Numbered from the stretch's first letter, positions 19,967 through 29,564 are shown. The stretch is 64,000 bases of DNA from Lysobacter stagni (GCF_030053425.1 NZ_JASGBI010000001.1:1806001-1870000), one strand, 5' to 3'. The notes: a model not told the origin generated them from the sequence alone. Program-made: numbers and translations.

Positions 19967-21539
19967 ATCCTCGCGTCGCGCGGTGTTGTTGGCGCGACCG
20001 GGCGCAGCGTGCGAACGCCTGCGCTCGGCGCTGGCCGACGCCGGTGCGAACCTGGTGCTGGAAGCCGATCCGACGACGCTGGATCCGGCGAAGCTGGAAC
20101 AGTCCGCCGCGCAGGTGGTGGTGGTTGCGCTGGACCCGGTGACGGAAGACATCATCGAGCGCTTCGATCCGGTCCTGGCCAATCCGTCGGTGGAAGTGAT
20201 CTACGAGGAAGCCGCGCTGGCGGCGACCCGCGAAGGTTGGGACCTCGCCCGCTGGATGCGTCACCTGGCGGCCAAGCTGCATGGCCATGGCGACGTGCTG
20301 CCGCCGGGCCATGAACCCGAAGACGCGATCGTCCCGGATCCGGCCGCATCGGTGGCCGATGCGGTGGTGATGCCGGTCGCTGCGCCGGTCGTGGAAGCGG
20401 CCGCGCCGGCGGTTGTGCCCGTCGTCGCTCCGCCGGTCGTCGAGGCGCCTGTCGAAGCGCCCGTCGCGCCGGTGCGCGCGATCGAACCCACGCTGGAACT
20501 GGCGCCCGTCGATGCGCCGGCGCCCGCTGTCGAGGTTCCGGTCATGACGCAGTTCACGCACGAAGCGACGTACAACGCGTTCGACCCGGTCGCCGCGGAA
20601 GCCACCTTCGAATCGTTCGATGCGGTGGAAATCGCCGCGCCGCTGGCCGATCTGGAAATGTCGCTGTCGCTGGTCGACGAAACGCCTGGCCTGTCGGTCG
20701 GCGTCGATGACATCGTGGTCCAGCCGTTCGAGTCCAGCTTCGATTTCGAGATGGCGCCCACCGACGCGCCGACGGTCGTCGAGACCACGGCCGCCGCGCC
20801 CGTCCTGATGTTCGATGCGAGCCGCGATGGCGCCGCCCCGGACTTGGCCGCGCCTGCAGAGCCCGCGCCGGCTCCGGCCGCGCCGGACTGGTCCTTCGCG
20901 GACGAATCCGCGGAAGCGGCCGCCAAGCCGTCCGCCGCGGATCACCGTTTCCAGCGCGACCTGGGTGACCTGGAACGCCGCATTTCCTCGCTGGAGCTGG
21001 TCGAGGACCGCGCACCGGCCCGGATCGACGGCGCCGTGCTGGTGCTCGCCGGCATCGGCGGCCCCGACGCCGTGCGCCAGCTGCTGAGCGGGCTGCCGGA
21101 AGGCTTCCCGCGCCCGGTGCTGGTGCAGCAGCGCCTCGACGGCGGCCGCTACGACCGCCTCGTCGCGCAGATGCAGCGCGCCACGCCGTTGCAGGTGCGA
21201 CTGGCCGAGCCAGGCCTGATCACCATGCCGGGCACGATCTACATCCTTCCGAACGAAATCGGCCTGTCGGTCAGCGAATCGGGCATGCGCTTCACCGAAG
21301 GCGACGGCGACGTGCTCTCCGCGCTGCCGTCGGCCGATTCGGCCGTGCTGATGCTCAGCGGCAGCGACCCGGCCCGTGTCGATGCGGCCATGAACCACTC
21401 CTGGGCCGGTGCGCTGGTCGCCGGTCAGGCTCCCGACGGCTGCTACGACGCCGCGGCGGCCAGTGCGCTGATCGCGCGCGGCGCCGACGCCGGCCAGCCG
21501 GTCGAACTCGCCGCGCGCCTGGCCGCGCGCTGGCACTAA
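19959..21539 (+). CDS. chpB: ChpB-like protein with degenerate CheB methylesterase domain
   Basis: The 526-residue product overlaps the end of chpA by eight bases. Residues ~1-110 resemble a degenerate receiver-like domain as in ChpB. Residues ~125-320 are low-complexity Ala/Pro/Val/Glu. The last ~180 residues keep the CheB esterase outline ([37 protein letters not shown]). Compared with the CheB motifs S-T-G-G, Q-H-M and G-x-D-G, the catalytic Ser, His and Asp all appear replaced. It is therefore probably not an active glutamate methylesterase, and may be structural. The gene symbol rests on position and overall pattern. Confidence 0.75.
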   Translation: MSESSRRAVLLARPGAACERLRSALADAGANLVLEADPTTLDPAKLEQSAAQVVVVALDPVTEDIIERFDPVLANPSVEVIYEEAALAATREGWDLARWMRHLAAKLHGHGDVLPPGHEPEDAIVPDPAASVADAVVMPVAAPVVEAAAPAVVPVVAPPVVEAPVEAPVAPVRAIEPTLELAPVDAPAPAVEVPVMTQFTHEATYNAFDPVAAEATFESFDAVEIAAPLADLEMSLSLVDETPGLSVGVDDIVVQPFESSFDFEMAPTDAPTVVETTAAAPVLMFDASRDGAAPDLAAPAEPAPAPAAPDWSFADESAEAAAKPSAADHRFQRDLGDLERRISSLELVEDRAPARIDGAVLVLAGIGGPDAVRQLLSGLPEGFPRPVLVQQRLDGGRYDRLVAQMQRATPLQVRLAEPGLITMPGTIYILPNEIGLSVSESGMRFTEGDGDVLSALPSADSAVLMLSGSDPARVDAAMNHSWAGALVAGQAPDGCYDAAAASALIARGADAGQPVELAARLAARWH

Positions 21540-21563
21540 GCGTGCCGAATTAGGATCACGATC

Positions 21564-22058
21564 ATGGCCAATCCGAATCCCGTCCAGCTTCCCGGTACCG
21601 AGAGCGACATCCGGGGCGTGCTGATCCAGGTGGCCGGCGGCCGCCTGCTCCTGCCCAACGCGACCATCGCCGAGGTGCTGTCGTATGCGGAGCCGGACGC
21701 CGTCGCTGGTGCGCCGGACTGGCTGCTCGGCCGCATGCGCTGGCGCGGTTGGCAGCTGCCGCTGGTGGCCTTCGCACGACTGGCCGGCCTGGCCAACGAA
21801 CGCGGCGGACTGGGCAGCAAGGTGGTCGTGCTGCGCGCGCTGGGCGGCAATCCGCGCGCACCGTACTTCGCGCTGCTGACGCAGGGCTTCCCGCGACTGG
21901 TGACGGTGTCCCGCGAGGCGCTGATGGTGGTCGAGGACCACAACCCGCTGCCCAACGGCGTGCAGGCGCGCGTGCTGCTCAACGAGGACGCGGCGTTCCT
22001 TCCGGACCTGGGCGCCATCGAAGACCAGATCGGCGTCGCGCTGACGCAGGCGGCTTGA
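21564..22058 (+). CDS. chpC: CheW-like adaptor ChpC
   Basis: This 164-residue CheW-domain protein (MRWRGWQLPLVAFARLAG) lies at the end of the pil-chp cluster. In Pseudomonas ChpC is a second adaptor that can link other receptors to ChpA. The ATG at 21564 has a modest upstream purine-rich sequence. The stop overlaps the TTG start of the next gene, which is probably co-transcribed. Confidence 0.88.
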   Translation: MANPNPVQLPGTESDIRGVLIQVAGGRLLLPNATIAEVLSYAEPDAVAGAPDWLLGRMRWRGWQLPLVAFARLAGLANERGGLGSKVVVLRALGGNPRAPYFALLTQGFPRLVTVSREALMVVEDHNPLPNGVQARVLLNEDAAFLPDLGAIEDQIGVALTQAA

Positions 22059-23128
22059 GCGCAACAGACACGCGCTTCGCGTCCGTCGATGCCCTGCGCG
22101 GCATCACGGTCGCTGCCATGCTGCTGGTCAACAACCCGGGCGACTGGGGCCACGTCTATGCGCCGCTCGAACACGCGGCGTGGCACGGCTGCACCCCGAC
22201 CGACCTGATCTTCCCGATGTTCCTGTTCATCGCCGGCGCGTCCATCGCGCTGGCGCTGTTGCCGCGCCTGGAGCGCGGCGACGACGTGGGCGCACTGACG
22301 AAGACCGTCCTGCTGCGCGGCGCGCGCATCGTCGGCCTGGGCCTGTTCCTGCACCTGTGCGCACTGTGGGCGTTCGAACTGCCGCATTACCGCGTGATGG
22401 GTGTGCTCCAGCGCATCGGCCTGTGCTTCGCGCTCGCCGGCGTGGTGGCGTTGCATGTGCGACCACGCACGCAATGGGCGTTGCTGGCAGCGTTGCTGGC
22501 CGGCTATGCGTGGTTGCTGGCCGCCGGTGGAACGCTCGAACCGTTCGTGAACATCGCCAGCCGAATCGATCACGCGGTGCTCGGCGTGCACGTCTATCAG
22601 CTCGATGCAGCGACCGGTAGCGGCCACGATCCGGAAGGCCTGGTCAGCACACTGGGCGCATTGGCGACCACGCTGCTGGGCATCCGTGCCGGCGACTGGC
22701 TGCGACGCGGCGACTCACGTTCGTTGTGGATGGCCGGCACAGTCGCGATGCTCGCGGGCTGGGCACTCTCGTACTGGCAGCCGTTCAACAAGAACCTGTG
22801 GACGCCTGCATATGTGCTGTGGACCGGCGGCATCGCGAGCTGGGTACTGGCGGCATTCCATGCACTGGTCGATCGCCGCGGCTGGCCCGCACTGGGCCGC
22901 GCCTTTGGCGTCAACGCGATCGCGGCGTACGCCGGCTCGGCGTTCATGCTGTATGCGCTGGTCGCGTTCGGCTGGCTTGAACCGTTGTACCAGCACGGTT
23001 TCGCCGGTTGGATGACGCCGCGCTTCGGCCCGTTCGTACCGTCACTGGCGTACGCGCTGTGCTTCGTCGCGGTGTGGTGGGGCGTGGTGCGCTTGCTGGA
23101 TGCGCGCAAGGTGTACTTCAAGATCTGA
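22055..23128 (+). CDS. Heparan-alpha-glucosaminide N-acetyltransferase-like membrane protein (DUF5009/NagX type)
   Basis: This integral membrane protein (about 357 residues, ten or so hydrophobic segments) begins FASVDALRGITVAAMLLVNN, the hallmark of the NagX/HGSNAT/DUF5009 group. LIFPMFLFIAGASIALAL follows. Relatives transfer acetyl groups across the membrane to amino sugars or act in N-acetylglucosamine use; the substrate here is unknown. The TTG start at 22055 forms a TTGA overlap with chpC and keeps the conserved N-terminus. The functional link to the pilus operon is probably only transcriptional. Confidence 0.8.
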   Translation: MSATDTRFASVDALRGITVAAMLLVNNPGDWGHVYAPLEHAAWHGCTPTDLIFPMFLFIAGASIALALLPRLERGDDVGALTKTVLLRGARIVGLGLFLHLCALWAFELPHYRVMGVLQRIGLCFALAGVVALHVRPRTQWALLAALLAGYAWLLAAGGTLEPFVNIASRIDHAVLGVHVYQLDAATGSGHDPEGLVSTLGALATTLLGIRAGDWLRRGDSRSLWMAGTVAMLAGWALSYWQPFNKNLWTPAYVLWTGGIASWVLAAFHALVDRRGWPALGRAFGVNAIAAYAGSAFMLYALVAFGWLEPLYQHGFAGWMTPRFGPFVPSLAYALCFVAVWWGVVRLLDARKVYFKI

Positions 23129-23170
23129 ATCCGCAACGCCGGACATTCCGTCAACACGTCAGGGGGAAAC

Positions 23171-23545
23171 GTGGAGAATCCGTATCAGAGTCCGAACGCC
23201 AGCGTCGTTACGCGCGAACGCGGCAACGATCTGCTCGATGACGTCGTTGGCGGCCAGAAGCAGGCCATCTGGGCCATGTTGCTGTACGTGGCCGCGGGGG
23301 TACTTCGCATCGGCCTGGCACCCATGGCGATGTTGGCACTGCTGTGCCTGCTGATGTCGTGGATGGGCATCTACCGGATGGGGCGTGGCCTTGGCTATCC
23401 CCTGTGGCTGCGCATCGTCCTGATCGTGCTGATGCTGGTTCCGCTGGTCGGCCTGCTGGTGCTGGTCTCGCTCAGCGCGCGTGCGACGTCGAGGCTGCGC
23501 AAGGCAGGTTATTCCGTCGGCTTGATGGGCGCGCGCAACTACTGA
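23171..23545 (+). CDS. Small membrane protein, unknown function
   Basis: A GTG start at 23171 sits after the AGGGGGAAAC ribosome site. The 124-residue product starts MENPYQSPNA, a motif common at the start of small Xanthomonadaceae membrane proteins, and has about three hydrophobic segments (residues ~35-65 and ~80-100). It is convergent with rsmE, with 22 bases between the two stop codons. No function can be assigned. Confidence 0.7.
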   Translation: MENPYQSPNASVVTRERGNDLLDDVVGGQKQAIWAMLLYVAAGVLRIGLAPMAMLALLCLLMSWMGIYRMGRGLGYPLWLRIVLIVLMLVPLVGLLVLVSLSARATSRLRKAGYSVGLMGARNY

Positions 23546-23567
23546 GGCGCGCACCGTTCGCGCGGTC

Positions 23568-24305
23568 TCAGCACAGATCCCCGAACCGCGCCTGCAGCGC
23601 CGCGATCGCGGCCAGGCCAGCCGTCTCCGTGCGCAGGATGCGCGGCCCCAGGCGCAGCCCGCGAAAGCCCGCGGCACGCAGTTGCTCGCGGTCGAGGTCG
23701 GACCAGCCGCCTTCGGGGCCAACGGCCAGAACCACCGGCGCATCGGCATCGATCGCCAGCGTGCCGAAGGCCAGGTCGCCTTCCGGGTCCAGGATCAGTC
23801 GCAGTCCGCCTGCGGGCAGGGATTCCAGCGTGGCTGCGAGCGAACGGGGTGCGGAGACGTCGGGCACGCGCGCACGCCCGCTCTGCTCGCAGGCCGACGA
23901 CACCACGCTGCGCCAGTGCGCCAGTCGCTTCTCCGCGCGTGCTTCGTCCAGTTTCACTTCGCTGCGTTGCGACCACAGCGGGTGGAACGACGCCGCACCC
24001 AGCTCGGTCGCTTTCTGCAGGATCAGGTCCATCTTCTCGCCGCGCGCCACGCCCTGCAGCAGCACCAGTTCCAGCGACGACTCGCGTTCCACCGCCGCGG
24101 CCGAATCGATCGCCACGCGCAGCTCGCGCTTGCCGGCGGCAACGATGCGCGCCGCATAGTCGTGGCCATCTCCGTTGAACAGCACGCATGCGTCGCCGAC
24201 GCCCAGGCGCAGCACGCGCACCAGGTGCGCGGCGGCGCTCTCGGGCAGCACGACCTCGGTACCGGCCGCGAGGGGTTGTTCGATATGGACGCGGGTCAGG
24301 CGCAT
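23568..24305 (-). CDS. rsmE: 16S rRNA (uracil1498-N3)-methyltransferase
   Basis: RsmE methylates U1498 of 16S rRNA using S-adenosylmethionine. The 245-residue product has the SPOUT fold signature: LLQGVARGEKMDLILQKATE, VLAVGPEGGWSDLDRE and LGPRILRTETAGLAAIAALQ, which form the knot. It overlaps the 3' end of bioA by ten bases, so the two form an operon. Confidence 0.95.
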   Translation of the reverse strand: MRLTRVHIEQPLAAGTEVVLPESAAAHLVRVLRLGVGDACVLFNGDGHDYAARIVAAGKRELRVAIDSAAAVERESSLELVLLQGVARGEKMDLILQKATELGAASFHPLWSQRSEVKLDEARAEKRLAHWRSVVSSACEQSGRARVPDVSAPRSLAATLESLPAGGLRLILDPEGDLAFGTLAIDADAPVVLAVGPEGGWSDLDREQLRAAGFRGLRLGPRILRTETAGLAAIAALQARFGDLC

Positions 24306-25744
24306 GCGGCGGCCTCGTCGATGGCGTGGTCGATGGCTTCGCGCGTGGTGCGCGCGAGCAGTTGGAGCGCGTCGTCGTCCACGCAGTACGGCGGCATCCA
24401 GTACAGCACGTCGCCGAGCGGGCGCAGCAGCACGCCGCGCTGGAGCGCCGCGCGGTACGCGCGCAGGCCGATGCGCAGGGCGGGATCGAACGGGGTGCGT
24501 CGGTCGCCGCCGCGGGTGAGTTCGAACGCCACGATCATGCCGGCCTGGCGCACGTCGGCGACGTGCGGGTGATCCGCGAAGGGCGCGGCGAGTCCGGTCA
24601 TCCGCGCCGAGGTGGCGCGGTTGCGCGCGATCACGTCGTCGCGTTCGATGATGTCCAGCGACGCCAGCGCGGCCGCGCAGGCCAACGGGTTGCCGGTATA
24701 GCTGTGCGAATGCAGGAAGGCCTTCTCGCGCGAGTCGTCGAGGAAGCCGTCGTAGATGCTCTGCGTCGCCAGCACCGCGGCCAGCGGCAGCGCACCACCG
24801 GTGAGGCCCTTCGACAGGCACAGCAGGTCGGGCTGCACGCCGGACTGCTCGGACGCGAACAGCGTGCCCGTGCGGCCGAAACCGACGGCGATCTCGTCGG
24901 CGATCAGGAACACGCCGTGCGCGTCGCACAGTTCCCGCGCCAGCTTCAGGTACAGCGGGTCGTGCATGCGCATGCCGCCGGCGCACTGCACGCGGGGCTC
25001 CAGGATCAACGCGCAGACCTCGCCGCCGTGGCGTTCGAGCAGGTCGCGCAGGCCGTCCGCGGCGCGGCGCGCGCGATCGGCCGGGCTCTCGCCGGGTTCG
25101 CACAGGTACGCGTCGGGCGACGGGGCGAACAACGCCTGCGCCAGCAGCGGTGCGTACACGCGGCGATACAGCGGGATGTCGCCCACCGCGAGCGCGCCGA
25201 GCGTCTCGCCGTGATAGCCGTTGTCGAGCGCGATGAACTTGGTGCGTCCCTCGACACCACGGTTGCGGAACCAGTGGAAGGTCATCTTCAGCGCGACCTC
25301 GACGCCGGCCGATCCGTTGTCGGCGTAGAACACCTTGGCCAGCGGCTCACGCCCGGCCTGGCGCGGGGCGATGGCCAGCAGCTTCTCCGCCAGCTCGACC
25401 GCGGGCACGTGCGAGACGCCGGCGAGGATCACATGCTCCAGCGTGCGTGCCTGTCGCGCGATGGCGTCGGCGATCCGCGGTTCGGCGTGGCCGAACAGGT
25501 TGGTCCACCAGCTGCTGATGGCGTCGAGCGTGCGGCGGCCGTCGTGGCCCACCAGCCATGCGCCTTCGCCGCGGGCGACCGCCAGCAGGGGCAGGGTGTC
25601 GTCGCCCGAGCCGAGGGCGGCGCCGTGGTCGACGTGTTCGCGCATCTGCGTGCACGGGTGCCAAAGCACGGCCAGGTCGCGGGCGCGCCAGGCGTCTGCA
25701 TCGGAGCCGGCGTTCGCTATCATCGGGGGATTCAATGGCTGCAT
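24296..25744 (-). CDS. bioA: Adenosylmethionine-8-amino-7-oxononanoate aminotransferase
   Basis: BioA makes 7,8-diaminopelargonate in biotin synthesis, using S-adenosylmethionine as amino donor and PLP as cofactor. Visible motifs are LWHPCTQM, SSWWTNLFGHAEPRI, NGYHGETLGALAVGD, IADEIAVGFGRTG and LSKGLTGG with the PLP lysine. The ATG at 25744 gives 482 residues; ATG 25723 (MIANAG) is an equally good alternative start. It is divergent from nudE over a ~90-base gap that must hold both promoters. The other bio genes are not in the window. Confidence 0.95.
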   Translation of the reverse strand: MQPLNPPMIANAGSDADAWRARDLAVLWHPCTQMREHVDHGAALGSGDDTLPLLAVARGEGAWLVGHDGRRTLDAISSWWTNLFGHAEPRIADAIARQARTLEHVILAGVSHVPAVELAEKLLAIAPRQAGREPLAKVFYADNGSAGVEVALKMTFHWFRNRGVEGRTKFIALDNGYHGETLGALAVGDIPLYRRVYAPLLAQALFAPSPDAYLCEPGESPADRARRAADGLRDLLERHGGEVCALILEPRVQCAGGMRMHDPLYLKLARELCDAHGVFLIADEIAVGFGRTGTLFASEQSGVQPDLLCLSKGLTGGALPLAAVLATQSIYDGFLDDSREKAFLHSHSYTGNPLACAAALASLDIIERDDVIARNRATSARMTGLAAPFADHPHVADVRQAGMIVAFELTRGGDRRTPFDPALRIGLRAYRAALQRGVLLRPLGDVLYWMPPYCVDDDALQLLARTTREAIDHAIDEAAACA

Positions 25745-25834
25745 CCGGCCATTATCGGCTGGAAGAGCGGAGCCCGTGCCATGCGCACGGCGCCCGTTTC
25801 TCCTGCGGTCCCGGCCCGAGCCCTTCCCCACGCC

Positions 25835-26386
25835 ATGTCACGACGCCTGCCCACCATCCATCGCATCACCGAGCACGACGCCGGCCCGTACCGGCTGGAG
25901 CGCCTGGACCTCGAGTTCGCCAACGGCGAGCGTCGCCACTACGAGCGCCTGCACGGCCGCGGCCACGGCGCCGTGGTGGTGGTGCCCATGCTCGACGAGG
26001 ACACCGTGTTGCTGGTGCGGGAGTACGCGGCCGGCGTGCACCGCTACGAGCTGGGGCTGGTGAAGGGCCGCATCGACGCCGGCGAGACGCCCGAACAGGC
26101 CGCCAACCGCGAGCTGAAGGAAGAGGCGGGCTACGGCGCGCGCGAGGTGACCGTGCTGCGCGCGCTGACGCTGGCACCCACGTACATGAGCCACGAGGCG
26201 TACCTGGTGCTGGCGCGCGACCTGTACCCCGAACGCCTGCCGGGCGACGAGCCGGAAGAACTGGAAGTGGTCCCGTGGAAGCTGGACCGCCTGCACGAGC
26301 TGATCCTGCGCGAGGACTTCTCCGAAGGGCGCAGCATCGCGGCCCTGTTCATCGCGCGCGAATGGCTGAGGACACAAACGGCATGA
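25835..26386 (+). CDS. nudE: ADP compounds hydrolase NudE (Nudix)
   Basis: This Nudix enzyme of about 183 residues hydrolyses ADP-ribose, NADH-type dinucleotides and related ADP compounds. The Nudix box G-x5-E-x7-REUxEExGU is complete (GRIDAGE ... RELKEEAGYG). ATG 25835 gives the MSRRLPTIHR start. Its stop overlaps cysQ (ATGA), starting the nudE-cysQ-mazG set. Confidence 0.88.
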   Translation: MSRRLPTIHRITEHDAGPYRLERLDLEFANGERRHYERLHGRGHGAVVVVPMLDEDTVLLVREYAAGVHRYELGLVKGRIDAGETPEQAANRELKEEAGYGAREVTVLRALTLAPTYMSHEAYLVLARDLYPERLPGDEPEELEVVPWKLDRLHELILREDFSEGRSIAALFIAREWLRTQTA

Positions 26387-27201
26387 TTCCGCACGCACTT
26401 CGCGAGGACGTGATCGCGCTGGCCCACGATGCCGCCGCCGCGATCCTGGGCATCTACGACAGCGAATTCGCGGTACAGCACAAGGACGACAACTCGCCGC
26501 TGACCGCCGCCGACCTGGCCGCGCACCGTTGCATCGTCGATGGCCTGGCGCGCATCACGCCGGACATTCCGGTGTTGTCGGAGGAGTCCGCGCACGAAGT
26601 GTCGACCGCACAGCGCCGGCAGTGGTCGCGCCTGTGGCTGGTCGATCCGCTGGACGGCACGCGCGAGTTCGTCAAACGCAATGGCGAATTCACCGTCAAC
26701 ATCGCGCTGATCGAAGACGGCGTGGCCGTGTTCGGCGTCGTGCAGGCGCCGGTCACCGGCGTGTGCTGGCACGGTGGTGCGACGCTCGGGGCGTTCCGCC
26801 GCGAAGGCGACCGTGAAGACACCTTGCGCGCGCGTGCGCCCGCGACCGCGCCACTGCGCGTGGCCGCCAGCCGTTCGCACCGCGACGCGCACACGCAGGC
26901 CTTCATCGATCGCATGGGCGCGACGCAGATCATGGGCATGGGTTCGTCACTGAAGTTCTGTCGCATCGCCGACGGCGGCCTGGACGTCTATCCGCGTTTC
27001 GGCCCGACCAGCGAATGGGACACCGCCGCCGGCCAGTGCGTGCTGGAGGGCGCGGGCGGTGCGGTGGTCGATCCGCAGGGACGTCCGTTCCGTTACAACC
27101 AGCGCGAACGCATCCTCAACGGCGACTTCATCGCGCTGGGCGACACCGCATTGCCGTGGCGCACGTGGCTCGACGAAACCGACTGGCACACGCCCGGATG
27201 A
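26383..27201 (+). CDS. cysQ: 3'(2'),5'-bisphosphate nucleotidase CysQ
   Basis: CysQ removes the 3'-phosphate from PAP, a by-product of sulfate assimilation, and can act on PAPS. The inositol-monophosphatase-type motifs are DPLDGTREFVKRNGEFTVNI (metal binding) and SEWDTAAGQCVLEGAGG. Length 272 fits the family. It is coupled by overlaps to nudE upstream and mazG downstream, forming a nucleotide-pool sanitation operon. Confidence 0.93.
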   Translation: MIPHALREDVIALAHDAAAAILGIYDSEFAVQHKDDNSPLTAADLAAHRCIVDGLARITPDIPVLSEESAHEVSTAQRRQWSRLWLVDPLDGTREFVKRNGEFTVNIALIEDGVAVFGVVQAPVTGVCWHGGATLGAFRREGDREDTLRARAPATAPLRVAASRSHRDAHTQAFIDRMGATQIMGMGSSLKFCRIADGGLDVYPRFGPTSEWDTAAGQCVLEGAGGAVVDPQGRPFRYNQRERILNGDFIALGDTALPWRTWLDETDWHTPG

Positions 27202-28034
27202 GCGCGCCCATGCACGACCACGACATTGGCCGCCTGCTGCAGATCATGGCCCGCCTGCGCGACCCGCAGGGCGGTTGCCCGTGGGACCTGGAGCAGGATT
27301 TCGCCACCATCGCGCCGTACACGATCGAGGAGGCCTACGAAGTGGCCGACGCGATCGATCGCGGCGATCTGGCGGACCTGAAGGACGAGCTGGGCGACCT
27401 GCTGCTGCAGGTGGTCTTCCATGCGCAGATGGCATCGGAGCAGGGCGCGTTCGCCTTCGGCGACGTGGTCGCGGCGATCTGCGACAAGATGGTGCGGCGT
27501 CATCCGCATGTGTTCGCCGACGCCGCAGTCGAGGACGCCGACGCGCAGACCGTCGCCTGGGAAGAACAGAAGCGTCGCGAGCGCGAGGCCAACGGGCATG
27601 AGGACCGCTCCGCGCTGGCCGGCATCGCACGCGGCTTGCCCGAATGGCAGCGCGCCGTGAAGCTGCAGAAGCGCGCCGCGCGCGTGGGCTTCGACTGGCC
27701 GGACGTGACGCCGGTGATCGCCAAGCTGCACGAAGAGATCGACGAGGTGCGGGTGGAATTCGCCGCGCTGGATGCCGCGCCGGACGATGCGGCGGTGCGC
27801 GACCGGCTGGAGGACGAGATCGGCGACGTGCTGTTCGTCTGCGCCAACCTTGCGCGCCACGCCGGCGTGGACGTGGGTGCGGCGATGCGCCGGGCCAACC
27901 TCAAGTTCGAACGCCGGTTCCGCGCCATGGAAGCGCTGGCCGCGGCCGACGGCACGCAGATGTCCGACTTGCCGTTGCAGGCGCAGGACCGCTTGTGGGA
28001 TCGCGCCAAGGCCGATGAGAAGGCCGCCGGCTAG
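27198..28034 (+). CDS. mazG: Nucleoside triphosphate pyrophosphohydrolase MazG
   Basis: MazG hydrolyses (d)NTPs to monophosphates, removing damaged nucleotides. The 278-residue protein has two MazG helical domains: the first with CPWDLEQ, EEAYEVADAI and DLKDELGDLLLQVVFH, the second with LHEEIDEVRVEF and LEDEIGDVLFVCANLARH. The start overlaps the cysQ stop. Confidence 0.95.
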   Translation: MSAPMHDHDIGRLLQIMARLRDPQGGCPWDLEQDFATIAPYTIEEAYEVADAIDRGDLADLKDELGDLLLQVVFHAQMASEQGAFAFGDVVAAICDKMVRRHPHVFADAAVEDADAQTVAWEEQKRREREANGHEDRSALAGIARGLPEWQRAVKLQKRAARVGFDWPDVTPVIAKLHEEIDEVRVEFAALDAAPDDAAVRDRLEDEIGDVLFVCANLARHAGVDVGAAMRRANLKFERRFRAMEALAAADGTQMSDLPLQAQDRLWDRAKADEKAAG

Positions 28035-28084
28035 TTGTGGAAACGCCCCCGGCAGCGGGCACAATGGACTTGGAGGGAATGCCG

Positions 28085-28387
28085 ATGAAACGCTTCGCCA
28101 GCTTCCGCGAGTTCTACCCGTTCTACCTCAGCGAGCACAGCAACCGCACCAGTCGCCGACTGCATTTCATCGGCAGCTGGGGCGTGCTGGCGCTGCTGGC
28201 CATGGCGGTGGTGCAGGGCAATGCCTGGTGGCTGCTGGGCGCGCTGTTCTGCGGCTACGGCTTTGCATGGATTGGCCACTTCTTCTTCGAGAAGAACCGG
28301 CCGGCCACCTTCAAGCACCCGTTCTATTCCTTCGCCGGCGACTGGGTGATGTTCAAGGACATCCTCAGCGGCAAGCTCAAGCTGTAA
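28085..28387 (+). CDS. Mpo1-like (DUF962) membrane protein
   Basis: The ~100-residue protein has the DUF962 pattern: FYLSEHSNRTSRRLHFIG, two hydrophobic segments, and GHFFFEKNRPATFKHP with conserved histidines. Yeast Mpo1 of this family is an Fe(II)-dependent dioxygenase in alpha-oxidation of 2-hydroxy fatty acids; the bacterial role is untested. ATG 28085 is chosen because GGAGGG (28072-28077) lies at the right distance; in-frame starts further upstream are possible. Confidence 0.8.
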   Translation: MKRFASFREFYPFYLSEHSNRTSRRLHFIGSWGVLALLAMAVVQGNAWWLLGALFCGYGFAWIGHFFFEKNRPATFKHPFYSFAGDWVMFKDILSGKLKL

Positions 28388-28389
28388 CG

Positions 28390-28731
28390 CTATTCCAGGA
28401 AGATGAGCCAGGCCGCCACGGCGATCAGCGCGAAGCCGGCCCAGTGGTTCCACTTCAACGGCTGGCCCAGGTACCAGGCGGAAAAACCGGCGAACACCAG
28501 CAGGGTGATCACTTCCTGCATGCCCTTGAGCTGTGGCGCGGAATACACGTTGCTGCCGATACGGTTGGCCGGGACCATCAGGCAGTACTCGAAGAAGGCG
28601 ATGCCCCAGGAGGCGAAGATCGCCACCATCAGTGGCGCGGACTTGTAGCGCAGGTGTCCGTACCAGGCGAAGGTCATGAAGACGTTGGAGCCGAACAGCA
28701 GCAGGATGGGAGCGAGTCGTTCCAGGGGCAT
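28390..28731 (-). CDS. DMT-family small membrane protein (DUF486)
   Basis: The 113-residue protein has four hydrophobic helices and the DUF486 hallmarks FMTFAWYGHL, SWGIAFFEYCLMVPANRIG and QLKGMQEVITL. DUF486 proteins belong to the drug/metabolite transporter superfamily and have no assigned substrate. It is convergent with the Mpo1-like gene (two bases apart) and divergent from the response regulator. Confidence 0.85.
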   Translation of the reverse strand: MPLERLAPILLLFGSNVFMTFAWYGHLRYKSAPLMVAIFASWGIAFFEYCLMVPANRIGSNVYSAPQLKGMQEVITLLVFAGFSAWYLGQPLKWNHWAGFALIAVAAWLIFLE

Positions 28732-28832
28732 GGGCGTTGGGGTCTGGGTTGTTCAGCAAACGGGGGTGGCCTTCACGAAACCTCCACCGGGTCCTAGGCA
28801 GCCTTCACAAAGCTGAAGCACCGGAGGTCTGC

Positions 28833-29549
28833 ATGCAGGGCACCAGTACAAGGGACGGCGGCCTGGTTCTCATTGTCGAGGACAACCGCAACATCTCGGA
28901 AATGGTTGGCGAATACCTCGAGGGACGGGGATTCGAAGTGGACTATGCCAGCGACGGCCTCGACGGCTACCGCCTGGCGACGGAAAACAACTACGACGTC
29001 ATCGTGCTGGATCTCATGCTGCCGCGCATGGACGGCGTGGAGCTGTGCAAGAAGCTGCGCGAGGAAGCGCGCAAGTCGACGCCGGTGCTCATGCTCACCG
29101 CGCGCGACACGCTGGACGAAAAACTCACCGGCCTGGGCGCCGGTGCCGACGACTACCTGACCAAGCCCTTCGCGATCCAGGAGCTGGAAGCGCGCCTGCG
29201 CGCGCTCATCCGCCGCGAACGCCGGCAGGTGGGCGGCGAAGTGCTGAAGGTGGCGGACCTGGTGCTCGATCCGGCCAGCCTGCGCGTGACGCGCGGCGGC
29301 AGCGAGCTGCAGCTCTCGCCGATCGGCCTGCGCCTGCTGACCATCCTGATGCGCGAGTCGCCGCGGGTGGTCAGCCGCCAGGAGATCGAGCGGGAGATCT
29401 GGGGCAACGGCCTGCCCGATTCGGACACGCTGCGCAGCCATCTGTACAACCTGCGCAAGACCATCGACAAGCCGTTCGACAAGCAGCTGCTGCATACCGT
29501 CCAGAGTGCGGGCTATCGCGTCGCGGACATCTCCCAGCCGCCGGACTGA
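28833..29549 (+). CDS. OmpR-family response regulator
   Basis: The 238-residue two-domain regulator has a receiver with E16/D17, phospho-acceptor D60 (VLDLMLPRMDG) and YLTKPF, followed by an OmpR-type winged helix (LSPIGLRLLTIL ... HLYNLRKTIDKPF). A perfect GGAGGT ribosome site lies five bases before ATG 28833. The cognate kinase follows after 15 bases. It may control the MacA/MacB-like genes downstream, which is inferred from position only. Confidence 0.93.
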   Translation: MQGTSTRDGGLVLIVEDNRNISEMVGEYLEGRGFEVDYASDGLDGYRLATENNYDVIVLDLMLPRMDGVELCKKLREEARKSTPVLMLTARDTLDEKLTGLGAGADDYLTKPFAIQELEARLRALIRRERRQVGGEVLKVADLVLDPASLRVTRGGSELQLSPIGLRLLTILMRESPRVVSRQEIEREIWGNGLPDSDTLRSHLYNLRKTIDKPFDKQLLHTVQSAGYRVADISQPPD

Positions 29550-29564
29550 GCGGCCCGAGAACCC

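Noticed and set aside
11510..20182. Very long open frame (about 2,890 codons) on the minus strand opposite pilI-pilJ-chpA
   Set aside because: It is a mirror of the GC-rich codon pattern of the sense genes. Its His/Gln/Arg/Val-rich translation has no domains, while the plus strand encodes clear chemosensory proteins.
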